The notes beneath the pieces were generated by a model. It saw only the letters and a list, made by a program, of their open reading frames with translations, did not search any database and had not been told where the DNA came from. Of a DNA stretch of 53,813 bases, positions 36,283 to 44,972 are shown piece after piece. Within the stretch, counting starts at the first letter, position 1. Each line of letters opens with the position of its first letter. Location: the NCBI RefSeq assembly GCF_018614615.1, contig NZ_JAGGOK010000034.1:1-53813 (forward strand). Reading direction: 5' to 3'. A program made the position numbers and the translations under genes. This DNA comes from Streptomyces sp. ISL-100 (GTDB lineage: Bacteria; Actinomycetota; Actinomycetes; Streptomycetales; Streptomycetaceae).

Positions 36283-37599
36283 ATGAGCGTGGCGGCGGGT
36301 GCCACCGGGCCGGTGATGGACCGGGACGAGGTGGACCGCGCGCTGGCGCGGCTCGGCGCGGAGTACGAGGCGATCGAGAGCTCGCTCCTCGCGTTGCAGG
36401 ACCACGCCGGCCGCAGGCTGCTCGAAGGCGCCGAGCTGACGGGCACCACGCTGGACCGCTGGACCGCGACCGAGCCGGCCATCACCCTGCTGTGGTCGTA
36501 CTTCGACACGTACACCGCCACCTTGCGCGCCGCCCGTGAGCTGCGGTCGCGGCGGCGCTTCCCCAATCGCCAGGACCTGTCCGAGCTGACCGACATCCTG
36601 CGCGGCGCGAGCGTGACCGTGGCGGGCGGCGCGTCCGTCCCCACCGCTCCGTCGATCACGGGGCCCGCCAAGCTCTCAGAGCGGCTGACCCTGGCGGAGC
36701 TGGTGTCCCGGATGAACGATCTGTACGCGCAGTCGCTCGACATGGTCGTCACCGCTGACGCGGTGTGGTCCGCGCTCCCCGCGCGTATCGACCTCCTGGC
36801 GGCCGAGCTCCAGCGCACGCGTTCGCTGGCGCACTCCGTCGGCGTACGGCCCGGTGAGCATCCGTCGGGTGACGACCTGGAGTCGATCACTCGCGAGCTG
36901 ACGGCGCTGCGCACCCAGGTCGTGACCGACCCGCTCGCCTTCTGGCGCCCCGGGCTGGGCAGTTCGGCGCCGGGCGGCGGCCGCCCCGACACCGAGCGCT
37001 ACGACCGGGCGGCCCGCGCGCTGGAGGACGTCAGGCGCGAGATCGACGCGGTGCTCACCGTACGACAGGACGCCGAGCAGCGGCTGGTCCGGCTGCGCGA
37101 CACGCTCTCGCGCGCGGACCGCACACTGACCGAGGCAAGGTCGGCGCGCGGCGAGGTGCTGGCGAAGATCGCCGCGTCCGAGGTGCCGGCGGTCGGCGGG
37201 CCGCCGACCGCGCTCCAGGAGCAGCTGGTGCTGGCGGCCGAATACCGCAGGCACGCCCAGTGGCACCGGCTGTCGCCGCTGCTTGAGTCCCTGGAGCGCG
37301 AGGCCGAGGACGAGCTGATGCGTGCGCGGGAGTCGTTGACCGCGGTCACCGCGCCACTGGCGGTCCGGGCCGAGCTGCGCGGCCGGCTCGACGCGTACCG
37401 GGCGAAGGTCGCCCGGCACGGCATGGCGGAGGACCCGCTGCTGATCGAGCGGTACGACGCGGCCCGCCGCATGCTGTGGAGCGCGCCGTGCGACCTGCGG
37501 GTCGCCGAGCAGGCGGTACTGCGGTACCAGCAGGCGGCGGCGGAAGTCCTGGTGCCGCGACGCAACGAGCCCAGCGACCGGACGGGGAGCACGTCATGA
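36283..37599 (+). CDS. Helical cytosolic protein of unknown function in the pknG operon
   Basis: A 438-residue protein with no signal peptide or membrane helix. Most of it is predicted helical with coiled-coil-like spacing, such as AVLTVRQDAEQRLVRLRDTL, RADRTLTEARSARGE and LESLEREAEDELMRARESLT. A short Ser/Thr/Pro stretch (about 115-125) and a Gly/Pro break (about 225-245) divide it into three parts. GAGAGG lies just upstream of the ATG, and its stop overlaps the kinase ATG (ATGA), so both are made together. It has no counterpart in the three-gene mycobacterial operon that I know of. It may be an adaptor or substrate of the kinase, which is inference. Confidence 0.75.
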   Translation: MSVAAGATGPVMDRDEVDRALARLGAEYEAIESSLLALQDHAGRRLLEGAELTGTTLDRWTATEPAITLLWSYFDTYTATLRAARELRSRRRFPNRQDLSELTDILRGASVTVAGGASVPTAPSITGPAKLSERLTLAELVSRMNDLYAQSLDMVVTADAVWSALPARIDLLAAELQRTRSLAHSVGVRPGEHPSGDDLESITRELTALRTQVVTDPLAFWRPGLGSSAPGGGRPDTERYDRAARALEDVRREIDAVLTVRQDAEQRLVRLRDTLSRADRTLTEARSARGEVLAKIAASEVPAVGGPPTALQEQLVLAAEYRRHAQWHRLSPLLESLEREAEDELMRARESLTAVTAPLAVRAELRGRLDAYRAKVARHGMAEDPLLIERYDAARRMLWSAPCDLRVAEQAVLRYQQAAAEVLVPRRNEPSDRTGSTS

Positions 37600-40500
37600 G
37601 CCAGTGTCAGCGCCCCGGGTGCGAGGGATCGTACGAGGACATGGGCGGCGGCGAGTTCTACTGCGACACCTGCGGGCTCGCGCCGGTCGTGTCGCCGACG
37701 GGCATGCTGTCGTCGCCGCCGACCGGGATGGCGGCGGGCGGCCGCAGCAGCAGTACGTCCGGGCGCAGTGGCAGCGCGCGGGCCTCGTCGCGCTCTTCCT
37801 CGCGTTCGTCGCGGTCCTCGACCTCGCGCCGTTCGGTCTCCGGGCGCCTCTCGCGCTCCCTGTCCGGCACGGCCACGTCCGGGCGGTCGGTGTCGGTCCG
37901 CAGTTCCGGCGCGTCGTCGGGCTCGTCCGGGCGCAACCGGCTGGGCGCGGGGCTGGTCTCCATACCGGACGTGCCGCGCCCCGATCCGCAGTCCGCCGTG
38001 ATGAAGAACCCGGAGGTCCCGGAGCGCAAGAGGTTCTGCTCGCGCTCCGACTGCGGGGCGCCGGTGGGGCGTTCGCGCGGGGACAGGGCCGGGCGTACGG
38101 AAGGCTTCTGCACGAAGTGCGGGCACCCGTACTCCTTCGTGCCGAAGCTGGGCGCCGGGGACATCGTGCACGGCCAGTACGAGGTCATGGGCTGCCTGGC
38201 GCACGGCGGCCTCGGCTGGGTCTATCTGGCCGTCGACCGCGCGGTGTCGGACCGGTGGGTCGTACTCAAGGGCCTACTGGACACGGGCGATCAGGACGCG
38301 ATGGCGGCGGCGATCTCTGAGCGGCGCTTCCTCGCCGAGATCGAGCACTCCAACATCGTCCGCATCTACAACTTCGTCGAGCACCTCGACCAGCGCACCG
38401 GCTCCATGGACGGCTACATCGTCATGGAGTACGTCGGCGGCAAGTCGCTCAAGGAGATCGCGAACGAGCGGCGCGGCGCGGCGGGGCGGCGGGATCCGCT
38501 GCCGGTCGAGCAGGCCTGTGCATACGGCATCGAGGCGCTGGAGGCGCTGGGGCACTTGCACAGCCGGAATTTGCTCTACTGCGACTTCAAGGTCGACAAC
38601 GCGATCCAGCAGCAGGACCAGCTCAAGCTCATCGACATGGGCGCGGTCCGCAGGATGGACGACGACGAGAGCGCGATCTACGGCACGGTGGGGTACCAGG
38701 CACCGGAGGTCGCGGAGGTCGGCCCGTCCGTCGCCTCCGACCTCTATACGGTGGCGCGCACGCTGGCTGTGCTGACCTTCGACTTCCAGGGCTACACGAA
38801 CATCTTCGTGGACAGCCTGCCGGACCCCGGCAACATCGAGGTGTTCCGGCGGTACGAGTCCTTCTACCGGCTGCTGGTACGGGCGACCGACCCCGACCCG
38901 GCGCGGCGATTCGCGTCGGCGGCGGAGATGGCGGAGCAGCTGACGGGCGTGCTGCGGGAGGTCGTGGCCCTCCAGACGGGCCGCCCGCGCCCGGCACTTT
39001 CGACGCTGTTCGGGCCGGAACTGCGGGTGCCGGACACGCAGTTGTTCGCGGAGCTGACGGGTGATGTCTCGCAGCTGGGCGGCCGGGCCGTGCCGACGGG
39101 GCGAAGGGCGCGACGCGCGGCAGCGAGGGCGGCCTTGGGCGGCGGTGCGGGTTCGGGTTCGGGTTCGGGTGCCATTCCGGCGCAGGGCATCGGTCCTGGC
39201 GCGGGTGGCGGGGCTCCGGGTCCCGGCGGATACGCGGGCGCGGCCGCCGTACCGGCGCAGGGCGCCGGGGGCGGGCCGCTCCCCGGCACCGTGGCGGCAC
39301 CCCTCGTCAGCGCGCCGGGCGCCACGGGTCCCGGCGGAGCCGGAGGTTACGGAGCGACCCACCGCAGCGCTTCCTCCGGCGCTGCCGGCAGCGGCGGCTA
39401 CCCGGCACCGGTTCCACCGCCCGCCGCACCGCAAGGCCCGGGCGCTCAGCCGACGGGTTACGCCGCCCCGGGCCCACAGCCCGGGACGTACGCGACCGCC
39501 GGAGCGCCCGGCAGTGACCACGGGCCCAGCACCCACGTCGGCGAAGCCGGTGCGCAGCCCGGTGGTTACACCGGGCCCGGCGCGCAGCCCGGAACCTACG
39601 CGGCCCCCGGCGCACAGCCCGGCAGCCTCCCGGCGCCCGCCGCCCAGGCCGGTAGCGTCCAGGCCGGAGCCCCCTACGCCGCCACCCAGGCCGGCGTTCC
39701 CGCGCCCGTCTCCGTGCCCGGGGGCATCGCGCCGCCGGGGGCCGCTCCCGGGGTCGGGCCCGGCGGCGTACCGGCGCTGTCTCCGTACCTCGCGCCCCTG
39801 GAGGCGGGGGCCACCGCGCTCGCGCTGCCCGTGCCGCGCGTCGACCCGAACGACCCCAACGCCGGGTTCCTCGCCGGCCTGATGGCTTCCGCGCCCGCGG
39901 AACTCATCGCCGCGCTCCAGTCCGCGCCGGGCGACTCCGTCGAGCGCCGGCTGCGCGAGCTGCGCGCCCGGCTGGAGATGGACGAATACGCCACCGCCGC
40001 CGAGGCGTTGTACGCCCTGGAGCTCCAGCACCCCGACGACTGGCGAGTCGTCTGGTACCGGGGCATCGCCTCCCTCGTCTCGGGGGACAACGAGAACGCC
40101 GCGCTGTCCTTCGACGCGGTGTACGACGCGTTCCCCGGCGAGGCCGCGCCCAAGCTCGCCCTGGCCGTGTGCGCCGAAGTCCTCGGGCAGCTCGACAACG
40201 CCGCCGAGTACTACCGCCTCGTCTGGGTGACCGACCCGAGTTACGTGAGTGCCGCCTTCGGGCTGGCGAGGGTCCAGCTCGCCGCCGGCGACCGGCCCGG
40301 CGCCGTACAGACGCTGGAGTCCGTGCCCGAGGTGTCGATCCACTACACGGCGGCCCGGGTCGCCGCCGTGCGCGCGCGCCTTCGCCGGCGCGCCCCGCAG
40401 GACGGGACGCTCGTCGACGATCTGACAGCGGCCGCCGCCCAGGTGGAAGCGCTGCGGGACTTCGGACTCGACGCCGTACGCCGGGAGCAGCTGTCCACCG

Positions 40501-40715
40501 AGGTGCTGGGCACGGCCCTGGACTGGGTACTCTCCGGTGGGCACGGGGCTCGCCCCGCGCAGACCGCGCTGCTCGGCAGCGAACTGGACGAGCGCGGCCT
40601 GCGCTTCGGTCTGGAACGCTCGTACCGGGTACTTGCCCGGCTCGCCCAGCGCGGCGAGGAGAGGATCGACCTGGTGGAACGGGCCAACCGTTTCCGCCCC
40701 CGGACCTGGGTGTGA
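37596..40715 (+). CDS. pknG: PknG-type serine/threonine protein kinase with zinc knuckles and TPR domain
   Basis: A 1039-residue soluble kinase. Order: zinc knuckle (Cys4, Cys9 ... CDTC at about 23-26); Ser/Arg-rich disordered stretch (about 50-115); rubredoxin-like metal site FCSRSDCG...FCTKCGH (about 149-180) as in mycobacterial PknG; kinase domain about 192-470; Ala/Gly/Pro/Gln-rich linker about 500-730; helical TPR domain to the end. Kinase residues: Lys225 in VVLKGLL, Asp330 and Asn335 in CDFKVDN, Asp347 in IDMG, APE as YQAPEVAE. DFK and DMG replace the usual DLK and DFG, as PknG-type kinases tolerate. The N-terminal Ser/Thr-rich region could be autophosphorylated and bind the FHA protein encoded downstream. 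Confidence 0.93.
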   Translation: MSQCQRPGCEGSYEDMGGGEFYCDTCGLAPVVSPTGMLSSPPTGMAAGGRSSSTSGRSGSARASSRSSSRSSRSSTSRRSVSGRLSRSLSGTATSGRSVSVRSSGASSGSSGRNRLGAGLVSIPDVPRPDPQSAVMKNPEVPERKRFCSRSDCGAPVGRSRGDRAGRTEGFCTKCGHPYSFVPKLGAGDIVHGQYEVMGCLAHGGLGWVYLAVDRAVSDRWVVLKGLLDTGDQDAMAAAISERRFLAEIEHSNIVRIYNFVEHLDQRTGSMDGYIVMEYVGGKSLKEIANERRGAAGRRDPLPVEQACAYGIEALEALGHLHSRNLLYCDFKVDNAIQQQDQLKLIDMGAVRRMDDDESAIYGTVGYQAPEVAEVGPSVASDLYTVARTLAVLTFDFQGYTNIFVDSLPDPGNIEVFRRYESFYRLLVRATDPDPARRFASAAEMAEQLTGVLREVVALQTGRPRPALSTLFGPELRVPDTQLFAELTGDVSQLGGRAVPTGRRARRAAARAALGGGAGSGSGSGAIPAQGIGPGAGGGAPGPGGYAGAAAVPAQGAGGGPLPGTVAAPLVSAPGATGPGGAGGYGATHRSASSGAAGSGGYPAPVPPPAAPQGPGAQPTGYAAPGPQPGTYATAGAPGSDHGPSTHVGEAGAQPGGYTGPGAQPGTYAAPGAQPGSLPAPAAQAGSVQAGAPYAATQAGVPAPVSVPGGIAPPGAAPGVGPGGVPALSPYLAPLEAGATALALPVPRVDPNDPNAGFLAGLMASAPAELIAALQSAPGDSVERRLRELRARLEMDEYATAAEALYALELQHPDDWRVVWYRGIASLVSGDNENAALSFDAVYDAFPGEAAPKLALAVCAEVLGQLDNAAEYYRLVWVTDPSYVSAAFGLARVQLAAGDRPGAVQTLESVPEVSIHYTAARVAAVRARLRRRAPQDGTLVDDLTAAAAQVEALRDFGLDAVRREQLSTEVLGTALDWVLSGGHGARPAQTALLGSELDERGLRFGLERSYRVLARLAQRGEERIDLVERANRFRPRTWV

Positions 40716-40718
40716 AAG

Positions 40719-42065
40719 ATGTCGCAGATGCGCCAGCTGCCTGCTGAGCCGACCTGTCCCGGCTGTGAAGAGCCGCTGGAGCCGGGCGACTTGTTCTGCG
40801 GGGCGTGCGGGTACGACCTGTCGGCCCTGTCGCAGCCGCCGGGGGACCACCCCACGGTGGCCATCACGGTCGCGCCGAGCGCCGCAGCCGCGGGCGGGGG
40901 CGCGTGCGGGGGCGCAGGCGCGACGGAGCCCGGCACGGACGTGCCGTCGGCGGCCGTACGGTACGACAATCCGCCCCCGGCGGCGTCGGAGACCGGCGAC
41001 TTCGCGCTGGCAGCGCCGGTAGCCGCCGTACCCGCGCAGCCGCAGCCGCTGCCAGAGCCGCAGCCCGTTGATCCGCAGCCCGTCGACCCCCGCTCCGTCG
41101 CGCCCGGGCCGACACCCCCGTCCGGCACGCTCGCCAAGGTGTGCGTCGCGTGCCGTACCGGCCGGATCGACGACGACGGCTACTGCGAGAACTGCGGCCA
41201 CGCCCAGCCCCGCGAGCGCGACCACATGGAGCAGGAGCTGGACGCGGTCGCCGCCGTCAGCGACCGCGGGCTGCGCCATCACCGCAACGAGGACTCGTTC
41301 GCGGTCTCGTCGGCGGCCCTGCCCGACGGTTCGCCCGCCGTCGTCGCGATCGTCTGCGACGGCGTGTCGTCGGCGACCCGCCCCGACGAGGCGTCGGCAG
41401 CCGCCGCGATCGCCGCCAACGAGGCTCTCCTGGAGTCCCTGCCGCGCGGCACGCACCCGCAGCAGGCGATGCACGAGGCGATCGTAGCGGCGGCCGAGTC
41501 GGTCAACTCCCTTGCGACGGACACCGGTCACGCCGTGGAGCACGACCCGAACCACCACACCAACGCGCCCGCCTGCACCCTGGTCGGCGCGATCGTCGCC
41601 AGCGGCCTGCTCGTCGTCGGCTGGGTCGGCGACAGCCGCGTCTACTGGGTGCCCGACGACCGCACCGCGCCCCCCGCCCGCCTCACCGAGGACGACTCGT
41701 GGGCAGCCCAGATGGTGGCCGCGGGTCTGATGAACGAGGCGGAGGCGTACGCCGACGAGCGCGCCCACGCCATCACGGGCTGGCTCGGCGCCGACGCGTA
41801 CGAACTGGAGCCGCACACCGCTTCCTTCAAGCCGGACCGGCCGGGCGTGGTGGTCGTGTGCACCGACGGCCTGTGGAACTACGCGGAGGCGGCGCAGGAG
41901 ATGGCGCAGGCCGCACCGGCCGATGCCGCCGTACGGCCGCTGCACTGCGCCCAGGTGTTGGTGGGGCACGCGCTCGACGGCGGGGGCCACGACAACGTAA
42001 CAGTGGCCGTGCTGCCGTTCGCCATGCCGGAGCAAGGGGCAGGATCGGCCTACGGCACGGCGTAA
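40719..42065 (+). CDS. PP2C-type protein phosphatase with N-terminal zinc ribbons
   Basis: A 448-residue soluble phosphatase. Two zinc knuckles: CPGCEEPLEPGDLFCGACGY (about 8-28) and CVACRTGRIDDDGYCENCGH (about 143-163), separated by an Ala/Pro/Gln-rich linker. The PP2C domain spans about 175-445. Metal-binding and signature residues are intact: Asp192 in RNEDSF, Asp214 in VCDGVSS, GWVGDSRVYWV, Asp383 in TDGLWNY and Asp425 in HDNVTVAV. It begins 3 bp after the kinase stop, so it is in the same transcript and very probably dephosphorylates the same targets. Confidence 0.93.
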   Translation: MSQMRQLPAEPTCPGCEEPLEPGDLFCGACGYDLSALSQPPGDHPTVAITVAPSAAAAGGGACGGAGATEPGTDVPSAAVRYDNPPPAASETGDFALAAPVAAVPAQPQPLPEPQPVDPQPVDPRSVAPGPTPPSGTLAKVCVACRTGRIDDDGYCENCGHAQPRERDHMEQELDAVAAVSDRGLRHHRNEDSFAVSSAALPDGSPAVVAIVCDGVSSATRPDEASAAAAIAANEALLESLPRGTHPQQAMHEAIVAAAESVNSLATDTGHAVEHDPNHHTNAPACTLVGAIVASGLLVVGWVGDSRVYWVPDDRTAPPARLTEDDSWAAQMVAAGLMNEAEAYADERAHAITGWLGADAYELEPHTASFKPDRPGVVVVCTDGLWNYAEAAQEMAQAAPADAAVRPLHCAQVLVGHALDGGGHDNVTVAVLPFAMPEQGAGSAYGTA

Positions 42066-42184
42066 GGCCCCTGCATCCCCTGTATCCCCGACCGCACACG
42101 CCACTCTCTCACCGCCTTCACCACCTGTCCTGTGCGGTGGAGTCGAGGCGAGACCGTCCGTCCGTCCCGAGGAGCCGATTGACC

Positions 42185-43534
42185 ATGGCCAATTTCTCCA
42201 AGTCGCATGTGCCGCAGTTCTCCGTCGACGTGTACCAGAACGAGTACCTGCCGGAGGGCGGCCGCGAGGTCAACGCGATCGTCACCGTGACATCGACCGG
42301 GGGCGGCACGAGCGGCGCCGCGTACATACCGGCGGGGCAGCGGCAGGGGCAAGGCGTGCCGAGCGCCGCCGTCGTGATCATGGTGGATTGCTCCGGCTCG
42401 ATGGAGTACCCGCCGACGAAGATGCGCAACGCGCGCGAGGCCACGGCGGCCGCCGTCGACACCCTGCGCGACGGCGTCGCCTTCGCCGTGGTCAGCGGTA
42501 CGCACGTCGCCAAGGAGGTCTACCCGGGCAACGGGCGCCTCGCGACTGCGAACGAGGTGACCAGGGCGCAGGCCAAGGAGGCCCTGTACAGGCTGAGCGC
42601 GGGCGGCGGCACGGCCATCGGCACGTGGCTGCGCCTGGCGGACCGCCTGCTCGGCCAGGCCGAAGTACCCATCCGGCACGGCATTTTGCTGACCGACGGA
42701 CGTAACGAGCACGAGACTCCGAAGGACCTGCAGGCCGCGCTCGAAGCCTGCGCGGGCCGCTTCACCTGTGACGCGCGTGGCGTCGGTACGGACTGGGAGG
42801 TCAAGGAGGTCACCGGCATCGCCTCGGCGCTGCTCGGCACGGCCGACATCGTCGCCGACCCCAGCGGCCTTTCCGCGGACTTCACGCAGATGATGGAGAG
42901 CGCGATGGGCAAGGAGGTCGCGGACGTGGCGCTGCGGCTGTGGACGCCCGTCGGGGTGGAGATCAGGTTCGTCAAGCAGGTGGCGCCGGCGGTCGAGGAC
43001 CTGACCGGGCGGCGCACCGAGGTGGGCCCGCGCGCCGGGGACTACCCGACGGGCTCCTGGGGCGACGAGTCCCGCGACTACCACGTGTGCGTGAGGGTGC
43101 CGGAGGTCGGCATCGGCCAGGAGATGCTGGCGGCCCGCGTCTCCCTCGTCCTCCCCGACCCGTCGGGCGGTGGTACGCCGCAAACGCTCTCCCAGGGGCT
43201 CGTACGGGCGGTGTGGACGGACGACATGGTCGCGTCCACCTCCATCAACCCGCAGGTGGCGCACTACACGGGCCAGGCAGAACTGGCACAAGTCATCCAA
43301 CAAGGGCTTGATGCGCGCAAGTCGGGTGATTTCGATGGAGCGACGGCGAAGCTGGGCCGTGCGGTGCAGCTGGCAGCCGCTTCCGGGAACGCGGACACCG
43401 CGAAACTGCTTTCGAAGGTGGTGGACGTCGTCGACGCGACGACGGGTACTGTGCGACTCAAGGCGAAGGTCGCAGAGGCGGACGAGATGACCCTCGAAAC
43501 GCGCTCGACCAAGACAGTTCGCGTCAAGAAGTAA
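42185..43534 (+). CDS. VWA domain protein
   Basis: A 449-residue cytosolic protein (no signal peptide). After an N-terminal beta segment (FSVDVYQNEYLPEGGREVNAI) a von Willebrand A domain runs about 60-240 with an intact metal site: DCSGSM (DxSxS), Thr in GGGTAIGTWL and ILLTDGRNEH. A second beta-sandwich (about 250-360) and a C-terminal helical, TPR-like segment (LAQVIQQGLDARKSGDFDGA) follow. GAGGAG lies 10 nt before the ATG. VWA, PP2C and kinase also occur together in the TerY-P triads described near ter genes; it probably scaffolds metal-dependent protein contacts for this kinase-phosphatase pair. Confidence 0.9.
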   Translation: MANFSKSHVPQFSVDVYQNEYLPEGGREVNAIVTVTSTGGGTSGAAYIPAGQRQGQGVPSAAVVIMVDCSGSMEYPPTKMRNAREATAAAVDTLRDGVAFAVVSGTHVAKEVYPGNGRLATANEVTRAQAKEALYRLSAGGGTAIGTWLRLADRLLGQAEVPIRHGILLTDGRNEHETPKDLQAALEACAGRFTCDARGVGTDWEVKEVTGIASALLGTADIVADPSGLSADFTQMMESAMGKEVADVALRLWTPVGVEIRFVKQVAPAVEDLTGRRTEVGPRAGDYPTGSWGDESRDYHVCVRVPEVGIGQEMLAARVSLVLPDPSGGGTPQTLSQGLVRAVWTDDMVASTSINPQVAHYTGQAELAQVIQQGLDARKSGDFDGATAKLGRAVQLAAASGNADTAKLLSKVVDVVDATTGTVRLKAKVAEADEMTLETRSTKTVRVKK

Positions 43535-43600
43535 CCAAAAAGCTGCGAGAAGTACCGATTTAGGGCCTTCGGGCCGAACGAGAGAGGGGGAAGCGCCGAC

Positions 43601-44809
43601 ATGCCGACCTGCCCGAACGGACACCAGTCGGGTTCCGACGACTGGTGCGAGGTCTGCGGCCATCGCATGGCCGGCGCCGTGCCGCCGCCTCCCCCGCCGC
43701 CGCCACCCGCTCCCGGTTACGGCTACCCGCAGGGCCCCGGCCCTGGGCCTGGGCCTGGGCCTGGGCCTGGGCCTGGGCCTGGGCCTGGAGGCGCCCCCTC
43801 CGGTTACGGCTTCCCGCCGCCCGGGCCGGACGCCACCGCCCAGGCGGAAATCTGCCCGCAGTGCCGCACCCCGCGCGAGGCCATGGCCCCGTTCTGCGAG
43901 GAGTGCCGCTGGAACTACCTGACGAACACGGCGACGTCTTACACGCCGGTCGCCCCGCAGAACTCCGGTCCCGGTCCCGGTCTCAACCTGCCGCCCGGCT
44001 TCCAGGCGCAGCGTCCGGGTCCGCCGCCGCCCCCGCAGGCGCAGCAGCCCTCTCAGCCTCCGCATGCCCGTGACCCGTACGAGTACCAGAGCTCGCGGCC
44101 GTCGCAGATGAACCGGCCGGCCGAGCCGCTGGCGCCCGAGCAGTCGGGCGTGCAGGCCCCGCCGCACGTCTTCCAGCAGCAGCCGCCGTTCCAGCAGCAG
44201 CCGCAGCCGGGTCCGCCGCCTCCGTCCTTCCAGCAGCAGGCACCGCCCGCACCGCCGCAGCACCAGCAGCCGCCGGCGCCCCCGCAGCGGGACAGCAACG
44301 GCGACGACGACTGGATGCTGCCCCCGCCGTCCCAGCAGCAACAGCAGCAGCAACAACAACAACAGTCGCCGCCCCAGCAGCAGTACCAGGCGCCCGCTCC
44401 GGCGGCCGGCTGGACCGCGACCGTGGGTCCCGACCGTGAGTACTTCATGGCGATGATGCAGCGCAGCGGTCCCGACGCCGCGGGCCTCAACCTGCCCGCG
44501 TACTCGCCCGAGCAGCAGCGCCCGCTCACCGGCAACCAGATCACCATCGGCCGCCGCCGCCACAGCACGGGTGAGGCCCCCGACATCGACCTGTCCGTAC
44601 CGCCGGAGGATCCGGGCGTATCGCACCAGCACGCGGTCCTGGTGCAGCAGCCGGACGGCTCCTGGGCCGTGGTCGACCAGAACTCGACCAACGGCACCAC
44701 GGTCAACGGCGCCGAGGACCCGATCCAGCCCTACGTCCCGATCCCGCTCCAGGACGGCGACCGCGTCCACGTGGGCGCGTGGACGACGATCACGGTCCGC
44801 CGGGGTTAA
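43601..44809 (+). CDS. FHA domain protein with two zinc ribbons
   Basis: A 402-residue soluble protein, last gene of the pknG block. It starts with a zinc knuckle (CPNGH...CEVCGHRM, about 3-23), then a Pro/Gly repeat, a second knuckle (CPQCRTPREAMAPFCEECRW, about 85-104), a long Pro/Gln-rich disordered region (about 120-270) and a C-terminal FHA domain (about 305-400). FHA signatures are ITIGRR, SHQHAVL and NSTNGTTVNG. FHA domains bind phosphothreonine, so it may read kinase output, possibly the kinase's own Ser/Thr-rich tail. A terminator follows directly. Confidence 0.92.
   Translation: MPTCPNGHQSGSDDWCEVCGHRMAGAVPPPPPPPPPAPGYGYPQGPGPGPGPGPGPGPGPGPGGAPSGYGFPPPGPDATAQAEICPQCRTPREAMAPFCEECRWNYLTNTATSYTPVAPQNSGPGPGLNLPPGFQAQRPGPPPPPQAQQPSQPPHARDPYEYQSSRPSQMNRPAEPLAPEQSGVQAPPHVFQQQPPFQQQPQPGPPPPSFQQQAPPAPPQHQQPPAPPQRDSNGDDDWMLPPPSQQQQQQQQQQQSPPQQQYQAPAPAAGWTATVGPDREYFMAMMQRSGPDAAGLNLPAYSPEQQRPLTGNQITIGRRRHSTGEAPDIDLSVPPEDPGVSHQHAVLVQQPDGSWAVVDQNSTNGTTVNGAEDPIQPYVPIPLQDGDRVHVGAWTTITVRRG
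43737..43788 (+). repeat. GGGCCT hexanucleotide tandem repeat, about 8 copies
   Basis: In-frame run of GGGCCT units inside the FHA protein gene, encoding (Pro-Gly)n between the two zinc knuckles. Unit length is a multiple of three, so slippage would change linker length only. Confidence 0.8.
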
Positions 44810-44830
44810 AGATCTGGTTATCCGGACGAG

Positions 44831-44861
44831 GCTGACGTTGCCCTTCCTGGGCAACGTCAGC
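44831..44861 (+). terminator. Terminator of the pknG-FHA block
   Basis: A perfect 13-bp stem (44831-44843, GCTGACGTTGCCC, with 44849-44861) and a 5-nt loop TTCCT, 21 bp after the FHA protein stop codon. It marks the end of the plus-strand signalling block and is followed immediately by the repeat at 44862. Confidence 0.85.
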
Positions 44862-44965
44862 CCCTCCGGCGTTTGAGGAGCGGGGTCCGGGGCGGAGCCC
44901 CCCACGCGGCAGAGCCGCAAAGTGTCACAGCGGGAAGGGGCGGGTCGGGGAAAGCCCCGCGCAGC
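44862..44965. repeat. GC-rich interspersed intergenic repeat, copy 5
   Basis: CCCTCCGGCGTTTGAGGAG, then GCGGCAGAGCCGCAAAGTG and CAGCGGGAAGGGGCGGG. It is an inverted, nearly full-length copy of the block at 387-490; the two differ at few positions. It lies between the convergent FHA and methyltransferase genes. Confidence 0.75.
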
Positions 44966-44972
44966 GGCCCGC

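Noticed and set aside
38274..42104. A 1276-codon minus-strand frame across the kinase and phosphatase genes
   Set aside because: High-GC shadow frame without domains; it spans two clear plus-strand genes.
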